Shown here piece after piece: positions 54,771-62,967 of a DNA stretch of 64,000 bases. The translations under genes were made by a program, and so were the position numbers. The stretch is from Rhizobium sp. Root1203 (GTDB lineage: Bacteria; Pseudomonadota; Alphaproteobacteria; Rhizobiales; Rhizobiaceae): the NCBI RefSeq assembly GCF_001424945.1, contig NZ_LMCW01000012.1:188642-252641 (forward strand). Reading direction: 5' to 3'. A model generated the notes under the pieces. It was not told the DNA's origin. It saw only the letters and a program-made list of their open reading frames with translations, and ran no database searches. Positions within the stretch are counted from its first letter, which is position 1, and each line of letters opens with the position of its first letter.

Positions 54771-54824
54771 AGTGGATAGCTGCTTTTTCATACAGACGGT
54801 ATCAAAACACTACCATTATCCACT
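54771..54824. promoter_or_regulatory. inverted pair of DnaA-box-like half sites
   Basis: AGTGGATA (54771-54778) and its exact inverse TATCCACT (54817-54824) are separated by 38 bp. The second extends to TTATCCACT, one mismatch from the DnaA box TTATCCACA. Weak evidence by itself; noted because the CtrA-like sites are next to it. Confidence 0.3.
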
Positions 54825-54924
54825 TGGCGAGCAAAGGTATCTGCCACAGAGCTCGCCCAGTCGTACCGTAGTGACACATCCGGGCCTGCTAGACAATTAA
54901 TGGCTTAGGTCAAATCACCAGATA

Positions 54925-55002
54925 TTAACGGTTGATTAACACTCATTGCCGAGGCGCGGGCCTTAAAAACCAAGGCTTTAGGAATGTTTAACGGATGTTA
55001 AC
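54925..55002. promoter_or_regulatory. two CtrA-like binding sites between the GPR/RgsE and Hpt genes
   Basis: TTAA-CGGTTGA-TTAAC at 54925-54940 is an exact TTAA-N7-TTAAC CtrA consensus. TTAA-CGGATG-TTAACC at 54988-55003 is the same with a 6-bp spacer. They lie 281-344 bp upstream of the GPR/RgsE start and 103-165 bp upstream of the Hpt start, in the 460-bp divergent intergenic region 54645-55104. CtrA is the master cell-cycle regulator of alphaproteobacteria. Confidence 0.6.
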
Positions 55003-55104
55003 CATAACGCGAGAAATCCGCCCTGAATGCGCCCGAATTTAACGCGATTGCCACTGCGCCCCCGCACCATCAATCCAATTGCGGGATTACGACGGAGAAA
55101 TGGC

Positions 55105-55473
55105 ATGGCAGCAGTCAGTATTGCGTTCGCGGCGCCCGATAATTGCAAGGGACCAGCCCCTTCGCAACAGCGGCCAGTCGATCTTGTTCACCTTGCAAAC
55201 CAGACGATGGGCGACAAGACGCTGGAGCTGGAGGTCCTGCAAATGTTTGCCCGGCAGGCGCGCGCTTGTCTTCACGACATATCCTCGGGCGATCTGAAAG
55301 CCGTGGCGTCGGCTGCCCATCGGCTCAAAGGCGCGGCCAGCGCCGTGGGTGCATTCCGGGTGTCGCGGGCCGCCGAAGCGCTTGAGGGCAATTGCGGCGA
55401 CGCAGCCAACATGGCGGCGGTGGGTGTCGCCGTCATCGAGGCTGAAAATTTCATCCTGAAACTCTGCCGCTGA
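55105..55473 (+). CDS. stand-alone Hpt (histidine phosphotransfer) protein
   Basis: A 122-residue four-helix bundle phosphotransfer protein. The phosphorylatable His72 lies in AHRLKGAASAVGAF, matching the Hpt motif HxLKGxxxxxG. An N-terminal segment of about 25 residues precedes the bundle. ATG 55105 has GGAG upstream; an in-frame ATG at 55027 is rejected as too far from the fold. It has no kinase or response regulator next to it, so partners are elsewhere. Divergent from GPR/RgsE across CtrA-like sites. It is not a ChpT-type phosphotransferase. Confidence 0.85.
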   Translation: MAAVSIAFAAPDNCKGPAPSQQRPVDLVHLANQTMGDKTLELEVLQMFARQARACLHDISSGDLKAVASAAHRLKGAASAVGAFRVSRAAEALEGNCGDAANMAAVGVAVIEAENFILKLCR

Positions 55474-55501
55474 TCGCCTCTGTTGCTGGCGGATGGATGC
55501 G

Positions 55502-55535
55502 CCCGCTGATCCGTCCCGGAACAGCGGGTCTTTTT
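55502..55535 (+). terminator. terminator of the Hpt gene
   Basis: CCCGCTG (55502-55508) with CAGCGGG (55522-55528), 13-nt loop, followed by TCTTTTT. It lies 29 bp after the stop. The rest of the 205-bp gap to the ferredoxin start shows only an A+T-poor promoter-like segment. Confidence 0.8.
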
Positions 55536-55678
55536 ATGCGTGCCTCAGTGGCGCATTTTGACAAGCGTGTCGCTTCTCAATCTGGAATGAATTGACGGCG
55601 GCGGTCGATGTTGACTGCCTCGCCGATTTGTTGGAAGTAAAATCCAGACCCTCCCACTGAATATTACCGGAAATCACC

Positions 55679-55999
55679 ATGCCCAAACTGACCATTGTCG
55701 CTTTCGACGGCACGCGCTTCGATCTTGATGTCGATCAGGGATCGACAGTCATGGAAAATGCCGTGCGCAACTCTGTGCCGGGCATCGAAGCGGAATGCGG
55801 CGGCGCCTGTGCTTGCGCGACCTGTCATGTCTATATCGACGAGGAATGGACCGAGCGCGTTGGCCCGCCGGAAGCCATGGAAGAGGATATGCTGGATTTT
55901 GCATTCGACGTGCGTCCGACATCGCGCCTTTCCTGTCAGATCCGCATGAAGGCTGCGCTCGACGGCCTGACGGTTCACGTTCCCGAGCGCCAAGCCTGA
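55679..55999 (+). CDS. 2Fe-2S ferredoxin, adrenodoxin type
   Basis: A 106-residue electron carrier. Cluster ligands C40, C46, C49 (C-x5-C-x2-C in [11 protein letters not shown]) and C86 (RLSCQI) match vertebrate-type/putidaredoxin-like ferredoxins; Cys44 is an extra cysteine in the loop. Likely donors are NAD(P)H-dependent ferredoxin reductases; possible acceptors are P450s or Fe-S/heme biosynthesis enzymes, none adjacent. Ribosome site GGAAA. Confidence 0.93.
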   Translation: MPKLTIVAFDGTRFDLDVDQGSTVMENAVRNSVPGIEAECGGACACATCHVYIDEEWTERVGPPEAMEEDMLDFAFDVRPTSRLSCQIRMKAALDGLTVHVPERQA

Positions 56000-56008
56000 T
56001 CGGCAGCC

Positions 56009-56043
56009 AAAAAAAGCCTCGCTGGCCGAGAGACAAGCGAGGC
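56009..56043 (-). terminator. terminator on the minus strand downstream of the DUF922 gene
   Basis: GCCTCGCT (56016-56023) with AGCGAGGC (56036-56043); on the minus strand TTTTTTT follows. It lies about 240 bp beyond the DUF922 stop and would also shield the ferredoxin gene from antisense reading. Between it and 56285 there is another perfect 8-bp hairpin (56228-56247) without a U-tract. Confidence 0.65.
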
Positions 56044-56284
56044 GAGGTAGGCGCATTACCTACGGAAGAGGGAGGACCATCCGCGGCTTCGCAACGCGCC
56101 AGGAGAACCCAGGAACGAAAGCTCGGGCTAACGGAGCTGAACTTTCGAATGCCTGAATATTAGCGCGTTGTGTTTCATTAAGCTAGGGTGAGAAATAACC
56201 AGTAAATCGCTGGGGCGTGGTGGGTTTCGCACAATTTTCATTGTGCGGCTAAACATCAACGGTCGTTTTTCGCTGGAGAATCAG

Positions 56285-56908
56285 CTATTTTGCGCCGCCT
56301 GAAGTTTTCAGCCGGTTGTTGAGCAAGCGAATCATTCGCTTCTGAAAGTTCACTGCCTCGACCTGGTCGAATCGCGCCTGCAGGCGGTCGTGCTCTTCGA
56401 TTGCGCGGTTCGAAACCTCGGTCACAAGCGCCTGCATTCGTTCGCAGGTCGGCCGTGGCGGCAGGGCGAGTATCTTTTGCTCCATCGCTCGCGCCTGAGC
56501 CTTGGCAATCTCCGCATGACGCTCTTCGTGGCGCTTGATATCGCTCGACAGCGCGTCCCAGATCATCGACAGCTGCTTGCTTGCGCCCTTTCGCTTATTC
56601 CAGCGCGGCAGGATGATCTTGGTGTGGACCGTGACCCGGGCGCTGCGTACGCGGCAACGCCCGCCTTCCTGCACGTAGGTGGCGTCGCCGCCAAACCGGA
56701 TCTTCGTCGCTCCGGGATGGCGGGCGGACGATCCGTTGGCGGTCGGTCCGCGAGTGCTTAGCTGTTCGTCGAGTTCGTCGGCGGTTTTGCCCTTGATATC
56801 GAAATAGGAATAGCTCTTCGTCGCGACGACGCCTGCGGCGGCCGGACTGCCAACTGAAACCATGGAAAATGCAAGGAGGAGGGACATATAACGCGGCACG
56901 GACAGCAT
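56285..56908 (-). CDS. secreted DUF922 (putative zinc protease-like) protein
   Basis: A 207-residue exported protein. The signal peptide is about residues 1-25 (SLLLAFSMVSVGSPAAA). The DUF922 domain spans about 30-190. The motif HEERH at 127-131 matches HExxH of zinc peptidases and is followed by a long helix. Two cysteine sites (GGRCRV, PTCERM) may pair. The start is uncertain: ATG 56908 gives a clean signal peptide; 56887, 56950 or a GTG at 57013 (overlapping folP) are alternatives. Proteolysis has not been shown for this family as far as I know. Confidence 0.75.
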   Translation of the reverse strand: MLSVPRYMSLLLAFSMVSVGSPAAAGVVATKSYSYFDIKGKTADELDEQLSTRGPTANGSSARHPGATKIRFGGDATYVQEGGRCRVRSARVTVHTKIILPRWNKRKGASKQLSMIWDALSSDIKRHEERHAEIAKAQARAMEQKILALPPRPTCERMQALVTEVSNRAIEEHDRLQARFDQVEAVNFQKRMIRLLNNRLKTSGGAK

Positions 56909-57000
56909 TCTGCAAACACTCGTGTTGAAGTTTGCCGGAGCTTGGGGCATAGCCACGACCAGCGCAATACGGGTCGCTGTTTTTTCGATCGATAGGATGA

Positions 57001-57873
57001 ATGCGGTTGACACAGCTTGGGAGCAGGTTCTGGCGCGTCGGGCATGGCCGCGAGATCGAGGTCGGTTCCCGCGCCGTGATCATGGCCATCGTGAATGTGA
57101 CGCCGGATTCCTTTTCCGACGGCGGACGCTACGAAAGTGCCGATTCGGCCGTTGTTCATGCGCTGCAGGCGGTTGAAGCCGGGGCTGCGATCATCGACAT
57201 CGGCGGCGAATCCACGCGTCCGGGCGCCGATATCGTCAGCGCTTCGGAGGAACAGGCGCGGGTGCTGCCGGTCATCGAAGCGCTCCGCGCGAAGACAGAC
57301 GCGCTGATTTCCATCGACACCTATCGCGCGCAGACGGCGCGGCTGGCGCTCGGCGCCGGGGCTCACATCGTCAACGATGTGTTCGGTCTCCAGAGGGAAC
57401 CTGATATCGCAGACGTTGCCGCCGAGGCCGGTGCAGGGTTATGCCTTATGCATACAGGTCGCGATCGGGACAAGCTTGACGATGTGATCGCCGATCAGTT
57501 CTTCTTCCTGGAGCGGTCGCTTGAGATCGCGGCGCGCGCCGGCTTCGCACGCGACCGTATTGTCCTCGACCCCGGTTTCGGTTTTGCCAAGGATACCGAG
57601 GAGAATTTGGAACTGATGGGGCGTTTCGGCGAGCTTCATCGCTTGGGCTGCGCTCTGCTTGCGGGCACGTCGCGCAAGCGCTTCGTTGGCGCGATCACAG
57701 GGCGAGAAGCCGCGGACCGGGACGCAGGCACGGCGGCAACGAGCATGTTCCTGCGCCTTCACGGGGCCGCGATTTTTCGGGTACACGATGTCGCAATCAA
57801 CAAGGACGCATTGGCCGTCGCCGATGCTATGCTGGCGGTACGCGACGAGCTTGAGCGGAAAGGCATGGCATGA
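57001..57873 (+). CDS. folP: dihydropteroate synthase
   Basis: A 290-residue TIM-barrel enzyme joining p-aminobenzoate to the pterin pyrophosphate in folate synthesis, the sulfonamide target. Signatures: MAIVNVTPDSFSDGGRY, GGESTRPGA, IVNDVFG, LDPGFGFAK and GTSRKRFVG. First gene of folP-folB-folK, each overlapping the next. The 92-bp divergent gap to the DUF922 gene is very short. Confidence 0.96.
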   Translation: MRLTQLGSRFWRVGHGREIEVGSRAVIMAIVNVTPDSFSDGGRYESADSAVVHALQAVEAGAAIIDIGGESTRPGADIVSASEEQARVLPVIEALRAKTDALISIDTYRAQTARLALGAGAHIVNDVFGLQREPDIADVAAEAGAGLCLMHTGRDRDKLDDVIADQFFFLERSLEIAARAGFARDRIVLDPGFGFAKDTEENLELMGRFGELHRLGCALLAGTSRKRFVGAITGREAADRDAGTAATSMFLRLHGAAIFRVHDVAINKDALAVADAMLAVRDELERKGMA

Positions 57874-58238
57874 GCACCGCATATACGATTACCCTGCAGA
57901 ATTGCGCCTTCTTCGCCCGGCACGGCGTCCACGACGAGGAGGAGTTCCTCGGGCAGCGATTCTTTGTAGACGCCGAACTCGATGTGATCGCCGGAGATGC
58001 GCTTGAGAGCGATTCGATCGACGATACCGTGAACTACGGGATTGCGTTCACGGTCATCGAGGAGATCGTGACCGGCAAGCGGCGCTATCTTATCGAGGCG
58101 CTGGCCCTCGATATCGCGAAGGGGCTCTGTGAGAAGTTCCCCCAGATCACGCGCGCAAAGATCACCGTGCGCAAGCCGAACGCACCCGTTCCCGGTGTCC
58201 TGGATTTCGTCCAGGTGAGCGTCGAACACTTTGTCTGA
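57870..58238 (+). CDS. folB: dihydroneopterin aldolase
   Basis: A 122-residue enzyme that cleaves dihydroneopterin to 6-hydroxymethyl-dihydropterin, two steps before FolP. Typical: LQNCAFFARHGVHDEEEFLGQRFFVD and the catalytic VNYG region (DDTVNYGIAFTVIEE), plus VRKPNAPVPG near the end. Starts inside the folP stop (ATGA). Confidence 0.95.
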   Translation: MSTAYTITLQNCAFFARHGVHDEEEFLGQRFFVDAELDVIAGDALESDSIDDTVNYGIAFTVIEEIVTGKRRYLIEALALDIAKGLCEKFPQITRAKITVRKPNAPVPGVLDFVQVSVEHFV

Positions 58239-58749
58239 GGCCGTTTTTCAGACCGCGACGCTCGGTCTCGGCGGCAATGTCGGCGACCCGGTACATGCCA
58301 TGGCGACGGCGCTGCGCGCGCTTGACGCGCGGGCGGACTGTCGTGTCAGCGCCGTCTCGCGGCTTTATCGCACGCCGCCATGGGGGAAAACGGATCAATC
58401 CTATTTTTTCAACTCCTGTGCGCAGGTCGACACGTCACTGGCACCGGAAGCGCTGCTGGACGTCTGTCTCGGCATAGAGCATGGAATGAAGCGGGAGCGT
58501 ATCGAGCGGTGGGGTCCCCGAACACTCGATATCGATATCCTGACCTATGCGGACGTGAGCCAGGATGCACCGAGGTTGGAGCTTCCGCATCCGCGCATGA
58601 CAGATCGCGGGTTCGTGCTAATGCCGCTCGCCGATTTTGCCGCCGATCTCCTGGTAAACGGAATTGCGGTTGGCGAGTGGCTGGCACGGACCGATGTCGC
58701 GGGGATCGAAGTGGCGGATCAGAATTCAGGCTGGTGGCACGTCGCGTGA
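58231..58749 (+). CDS. folK: 6-hydroxymethyl-dihydropterin pyrophosphokinase
   Basis: A 172-residue kinase making the pyrophosphate substrate of FolP. Signatures: TLGLGGNVGDP, the SRLYRTPPWG loop, FFNSCAQVDT, and GPRTLDIDILTY with metal-binding Asp residues. The start appears to be TTG at 58231, overlapping the folB stop by 8 bp, so translation is coupled. The three fol genes form one operon. Confidence 0.93.
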   Translation: MSEAVFQTATLGLGGNVGDPVHAMATALRALDARADCRVSAVSRLYRTPPWGKTDQSYFFNSCAQVDTSLAPEALLDVCLGIEHGMKRERIERWGPRTLDIDILTYADVSQDAPRLELPHPRMTDRGFVLMPLADFAADLLVNGIAVGEWLARTDVAGIEVADQNSGWWHVA

Positions 58750-58802
58750 CGTGGACAGCGGTGAAGACCGCCGCTTGTCCAGATTGGCTGCCTGTGCGGC
58801 AA

Positions 58803-59354
58803 CTACTCGACAGAACCTACCGTGATCTCGTCGACCTGGCGCGTAAGCGTCAATCCGATCACCGGGATCATCTGGCTTTCAACCTTGACCGAGACGGTTA
58901 CGTTCATCGTCTTGTCGTCGCGGATGCGGGCAATCATCGCGCCGTTCAGCTTCGCGCGGTTGAGGCCGACCACAACGGTATCGTCGGTGACGGTGCCCGA
59001 AACGACATCGAGGCCCTTGCCTGCAGCGCCATCAAGGAATTTTCCCTTGTAGCTGCTACCCGACTGGGAAATCAACGCGGTCATCGGCTGCTTGAATACG
59101 CCGACCCTGCAGCTTCCGTCGAGTTTGATGCCGTTGCCGCCATCTCTCACCGGCTCGCCTATCAGGTTGCAGTTGAACTTCGTACCCTTGTACTTGCCGG
59201 CGACGATTTCGCCCGGGCCTTTCCAGCTGCCGGCAACAGACTGAAAGAACGCCCTGTCGCGGGTCGCAGCGGTAGCCGCCGGAGCGGTATCGACGAAAGG
59301 CGAAAGGGCAATCGCCGCGAGGCCGAATAAAGAGAGAAACTTGCGCGAGTACAT
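58803..59354 (-). CDS. secreted conserved protein of unknown function
   Basis: A 183-residue exported protein with a signal peptide (MYSRKFLSLFGLAAIALSPF, cleavage about residue 27-30). The rest is predicted beta-rich (GSWKGPGEIVAGKYKGTKFNC, SSYKGKFLDG, VTVSVKVESQMIPVIGL), with two cysteines likely paired. I do not recognise a named family; the pattern resembles lipocalin-like proteins of Rhizobiales. Start: AAGGAAAATCG upstream. It is convergent with folK. Confidence 0.75.
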   Translation of the reverse strand: MYSRKFLSLFGLAAIALSPFVDTAPAATAATRDRAFFQSVAGSWKGPGEIVAGKYKGTKFNCNLIGEPVRDGGNGIKLDGSCRVGVFKQPMTALISQSGSSYKGKFLDGAAGKGLDVVSGTVTDDTVVVGLNRAKLNGAMIARIRDDKTMNVTVSVKVESQMIPVIGLTLTRQVDEITVGSVE

Positions 59355-59559
59355 CGATTTTCCTTAGCGAACCGTATCGCTTAACTAATAGCAAGTTTTG
59401 CCGAAGAATGGTTAACGGTTGGTTTCTAAAGCGCGGAGATGGGCGCAATTGCGGGCTTTTTGATATCACCCTAGCTAGGGGTAGACGCCAGCAAGGTGTT
59501 GAAACAGACACGTGCTCTTCGGTCTTTCTCGCCGACGATCCGCAAGCGTCCAAGAAAGT

Positions 59560-60648
59560 TCAGCTTTTGTCGCCAGGGTTACGTCGGGACATCGTCGGCG
59601 TCAAATCGCCGATGAAGTCGCCGATTCCCGGACGCTTCAAAGCGTGAAACGCCAACGGCCGGCAGAGGTCCATCGCTGCAATGCCTATGCGCGCGGTCAT
59701 CAGGCCATTGACAACGCCTTCGCCAAGGCGAGCGGACAATCTCGAAGCGAGACCATGGCCGAGGACTTGTTGCACGAGGCTGTCGCCGACCGCGATCGAG
59801 CCCGTGACGGCGAGATGGGCGAGAACGTCCCGCATAAGCCGAAGCATCCCGAGCGTACCCGGTCTGCCGCCATAGAGCTCTGCCATCGCACGAACGAGCC
59901 TTGCTGCCTCATAGAGGACGTACAGCAGGTCGACGATGGCACGCGGGCTGACGGCGGTGACGATCGAGACGCGTTTGGAGGCATTGACGATCAGGCCGCG
60001 CGCCTGCCGGTCCAGTGGCGCAAGGAGCTCCCGCTCCGCCAGCGCGATGAGATGCGGGGCGTCAATGATGTCGCCTTCGGCGGCCTTCAGCGTCGCCCGG
60101 CCCCTGGCTGTCTCGGCTTTGCCGGCGAGCAGGGTTTCTAGGCTTTTCACCAGCGCTCGTGCCTTGGCTGGCTTGGTTTCGAGGATCGCCTCCTCGGCTT
60201 CCGCCTTGATCGTCTGCACGGCAGCCAGCCGCATCATGCCGGCAGTCTCCCTGACGACGATGGCGACGACAGCCAGGATACCGATCGCCAACGCGGCGAG
60301 AGCCGCGTATCCGAGCCAGTCGGCGCGGGTGAAGAGGTTATGGATAAGGCTGTCCGTCCAGAGACCAAAGGCAAGCGAGAACAACACACCGAAGGCGCCG
60401 AGCGCGATCTTGCCGAAGGATGTACCGCGCTTGCGGGGCACGGCGACAGGAAGGGGCGGCGTGTCCCTCTCCGGGTTGAGAAACGGGTCGTCCTCGTCGG
60501 CGGTCAGGACGATCTGATCGCCAAAGCTTGCTGGCTTGCGAACTGGCCCCTTCGTTTCGGTGCGTAGCGGCTGAGCGTTGTCCTCATAGGCGAAAGCCGC
60601 CGGGACGCGGCGCGGTCTCGGCGGCTGATCGGAAGGCGGCTTGATCAT
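59560..60648 (-). CDS. YcjF/TIGR01620 family membrane protein
   Basis: A 362-residue inner-membrane protein. An Arg/Pro-rich cytoplasmic N-terminus (about 1-85) is followed by two helices (about 85-150, ALGVLFSLAFGL and LAIGILAVVAIVV-like) and a DUF697-like C-terminal domain (RLSARLGEGVVNGLMTARIG). Function unknown; always paired with YcjX-type proteins and stress-regulated in E. coli. Its ATG overlaps the ycjX stop. Confidence 0.88.
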   Translation of the reverse strand: MIKPPSDQPPRPRRVPAAFAYEDNAQPLRTETKGPVRKPASFGDQIVLTADEDDPFLNPERDTPPLPVAVPRKRGTSFGKIALGAFGVLFSLAFGLWTDSLIHNLFTRADWLGYAALAALAIGILAVVAIVVRETAGMMRLAAVQTIKAEAEEAILETKPAKARALVKSLETLLAGKAETARGRATLKAAEGDIIDAPHLIALAERELLAPLDRQARGLIVNASKRVSIVTAVSPRAIVDLLYVLYEAARLVRAMAELYGGRPGTLGMLRLMRDVLAHLAVTGSIAVGDSLVQQVLGHGLASRLSARLGEGVVNGLMTARIGIAAMDLCRPLAFHALKRPGIGDFIGDLTPTMSRRNPGDKS

Positions 60649-62120
60649 GCGAGGCGGTCTCCGAACAGGAATTGCATGGCCCGATCGAGGCGGATATGCG
60701 GTACGGAAAGCGTGATGCCGCCTTCGGCCTCCTCGATATGCGGAGGACGAAACCGGATCACGTTCACATCAGGCAACTGGACATCGCGATTGCCCGATTC
60801 AATGCTTTCGAAGAGAGCCTCGGGATTTTCGGGAAGGTCGCCTGGAAAAATCGCCGTTTTCTTGAGGCCGTCAAAGCGTTCGCCGGCGATCGTCTCTCCA
60901 TCCATCGGCGTTCCCACAATGACCGGCAGATCGTGGCCATCGCGCTTGACCGTGGCTTCGCGCGTTGCCCGGACGGAGGCAAGCGCCATGACATCGATGC
61001 CGGCGCCCGCCATGCCGATGCGCTGGACGGCGCGGTCGACAAGGCGCCGGGTCAGGGCGTCCAGCCGGTGATGGCTTTCGTGATGCAGATGATCGGCTTT
61101 GGTTGCGGCGACGAGAACACGATCGATGCGGCGGCCGAGGATGGAGGACAACAGGGAATTCGTACCGGGCCTAAAGCATGCCAGAACATCCGTCAGCGCG
61201 CGTTCCAGATCCTGTACGGCTTCCGGCCCGCGATTGATCGCCTGGAGAGCGTCGATAAGAACGATCTGTCGGTCGAGACGCGCGAAATGCTCCCGGAAAA
61301 AAGGTTTGACGACGACTGACTTATAGGCCTCGTAGCGCCGCTCCATCATCGCCCAGAGGGAGCCTTTTTCAGGCCTGGCATCCGGCGGGAGGACAAGAGG
61401 CGCGAAGGTGAGGGCCGGAGAACCGTCCAGATCGCCGGGCAGAAGAAAGCGGCCTGGTGGAAGCGTCGAAAGCGAACGTTCGTCTGCCTTGCAGGCTTTC
61501 AGATAGTCGGCAAAGGCTGTCGCGAGGTCACGTGCAAGCATTTCGTCGGCCGAGGCTGTGACGTCGCACCGGCGCGTCAGCGCCAGCCACTCCCGCGAGA
61601 GTTCGCCGCGGATACCGCTTCCCGCAAGCGCAATGGTCTCTTCGCTGAATGCGCGATAGTCCTTTGCGAGCAGCGGCAGATCGAGCAGCCATTCGCCGGG
61701 GTAGTCGACGATATCGATCGACAGCCTGCCAGGAGAGAAGAAGCGGTTCCAGCCGCTTGCGCTCTGATAGTCAAGGGTGATGCGGAGCTCGGAAATCGCC
61801 CGCGTCGAATCTGGCCAGACGCGGTTCTTCACCAGGGATCGAATGTGGTCCTCATACTGGAAGCGCGGTACCGCATCATCGGGTTGCTGTTCCAGGCGCA
61901 CGGCCGAGACGCGGCCCGACTGCACCGGTTCGAACAACGGCAGCCGCCCGCCGTGCAGCAGATTGTGCACCAGCGAGGAAATGAAAACCGTCTTGCCTGA
62001 GCGTGAAAGTCCGGTCACCCCCAACCGGATGGTCGGATTGACGAGACCTGTGGCGCGGTCGGAGAGGTTCTCCAAGGCGATGCGCGCGTCGTCTGCGAAG
62101 GATGTCAGGCTGGGGGGCAA
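60645..62120 (-). CDS. YcjX family P-loop protein
   Basis: A 491-residue protein of the YcjX (DUF463) GTPase-like family. Walker A GLSRSGKT lies at residues 37-44; IDIVDYPGEWLLDLPLL gives the Walker B region and RVLVAATKADHLH the TKAD specificity motif. The start appears to be TTG (62118-62120), with no good alternative ATG nearby. In E. coli ycjX-ycjF belong to a heat/envelope-stress operon. Overlaps the partner gene by 4 bp. Confidence 0.88.
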   Translation of the reverse strand: MPPSLTSFADDARIALENLSDRATGLVNPTIRLGVTGLSRSGKTVFISSLVHNLLHGGRLPLFEPVQSGRVSAVRLEQQPDDAVPRFQYEDHIRSLVKNRVWPDSTRAISELRITLDYQSASGWNRFFSPGRLSIDIVDYPGEWLLDLPLLAKDYRAFSEETIALAGSGIRGELSREWLALTRRCDVTASADEMLARDLATAFADYLKACKADERSLSTLPPGRFLLPGDLDGSPALTFAPLVLPPDARPEKGSLWAMMERRYEAYKSVVVKPFFREHFARLDRQIVLIDALQAINRGPEAVQDLERALTDVLACFRPGTNSLLSSILGRRIDRVLVAATKADHLHHESHHRLDALTRRLVDRAVQRIGMAGAGIDVMALASVRATREATVKRDGHDLPVIVGTPMDGETIAGERFDGLKKTAIFPGDLPENPEALFESIESGNRDVQLPDVNVIRFRPPHIEEAEGGITLSVPHIRLDRAMQFLFGDRLA

Positions 62121-62195
62121 GGCGAAATCCCGATTGGATGGTAGAACGCCATATAGGAACCGGCATGCGATAGGAAAAGGAGCGCCGTCAGGAGG

Positions 62196-62693
62196 TCAGT
62201 CGATCACGAAGTCGACAAGGCGCCAACCCGTGGCGCCATTGTCACTGTCGAGCACAGCAAGACCGGCCGTGGGAAAACCGGTCGGCAGCGCCTGAGACAG
62301 CGCCCGATGCCCGATCAAAGCCTCCAGCGTCTGCTCCATCGTGGGGTTGTGGCCGATGAGCATCACGGAATTTACCGATTCCTGGGCGCCGATGATTTCA
62401 AGGTAGATGTCGGGGGAGGCGTTGTAGAGCGCATCGACGAATCGAATATCGACGGTCGATCCCATGGCGCGGTGGATTGCATCGGCCGTGTCGCGGCAGC
62501 GCAGCGCGGTCGAACTCAGCACTAGGTCGGGCCGGTACCCCTTGTCAGCTGCTTTGTCGGCAACGATCTCGGCGTCCGCGTAGCCTTGCTCGTTCAACGG
62601 GCGATCGAAATCGCTCTGCCCAGGGGCCGCCCAGGCAGCTTCCGCATGCCGCAAAAGATAGATCCGGGACGGCGGAGGCAGGATTGCGGTCAT
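62196..62693 (-). CDS. SixA-type histidine phosphatase
   Basis: A 165-residue phosphohistidine phosphatase of the phosphoglycerate mutase fold. The catalytic His lies in LLRHAEAAW, the second His in LIGHNPTMEQ; LSSTALRCRDTADAI is also typical. E. coli SixA acts on Hpt phosphohistidine, which is notable since the window also holds a free Hpt protein (inference only). ATG 62693 is used; a GTG at 62705 is possible and neither has a strong ribosome site. It lies 75 bp upstream of ycjX on the same strand. Confidence 0.87.
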   Translation of the reverse strand: MTAILPPPSRIYLLRHAEAAWAAPGQSDFDRPLNEQGYADAEIVADKAADKGYRPDLVLSSTALRCRDTADAIHRAMGSTVDIRFVDALYNASPDIYLEIIGAQESVNSVMLIGHNPTMEQTLEALIGHRALSQALPTGFPTAGLAVLDSDNGATGWRLVDFVID

Positions 62694-62967
62694 AGGAAAA
62701 TCCACGCTCGAGGAAGCTTTTTCAGTAGCGGTTGCTTAGGTTCCGCGTCAACCATGCTGGCGAATCCCGAGAGCAAGTTACGGCAAAACCTGTAGTGGCT
62801 CCAGCCATATGAGATATGCCTCAAGCAAAATAATGACGCAAAAATAGTCTGTTAGCTCAAAAATGTGACGGATTTAAAAATCTGTTTACCTAGCGTATTG
62901 GGCTTGAATCAGACGTGGTGCTCGGGATATACAGCCGCCAGATGAGATGTTCTTCAGGAGAATCGCG

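Noticed and set aside
58749..58803. Terminator between folK and the convergent secreted protein gene
   Set aside because: The inverted repeat there is interrupted by a bulge and has no U-tract, so it was not called.
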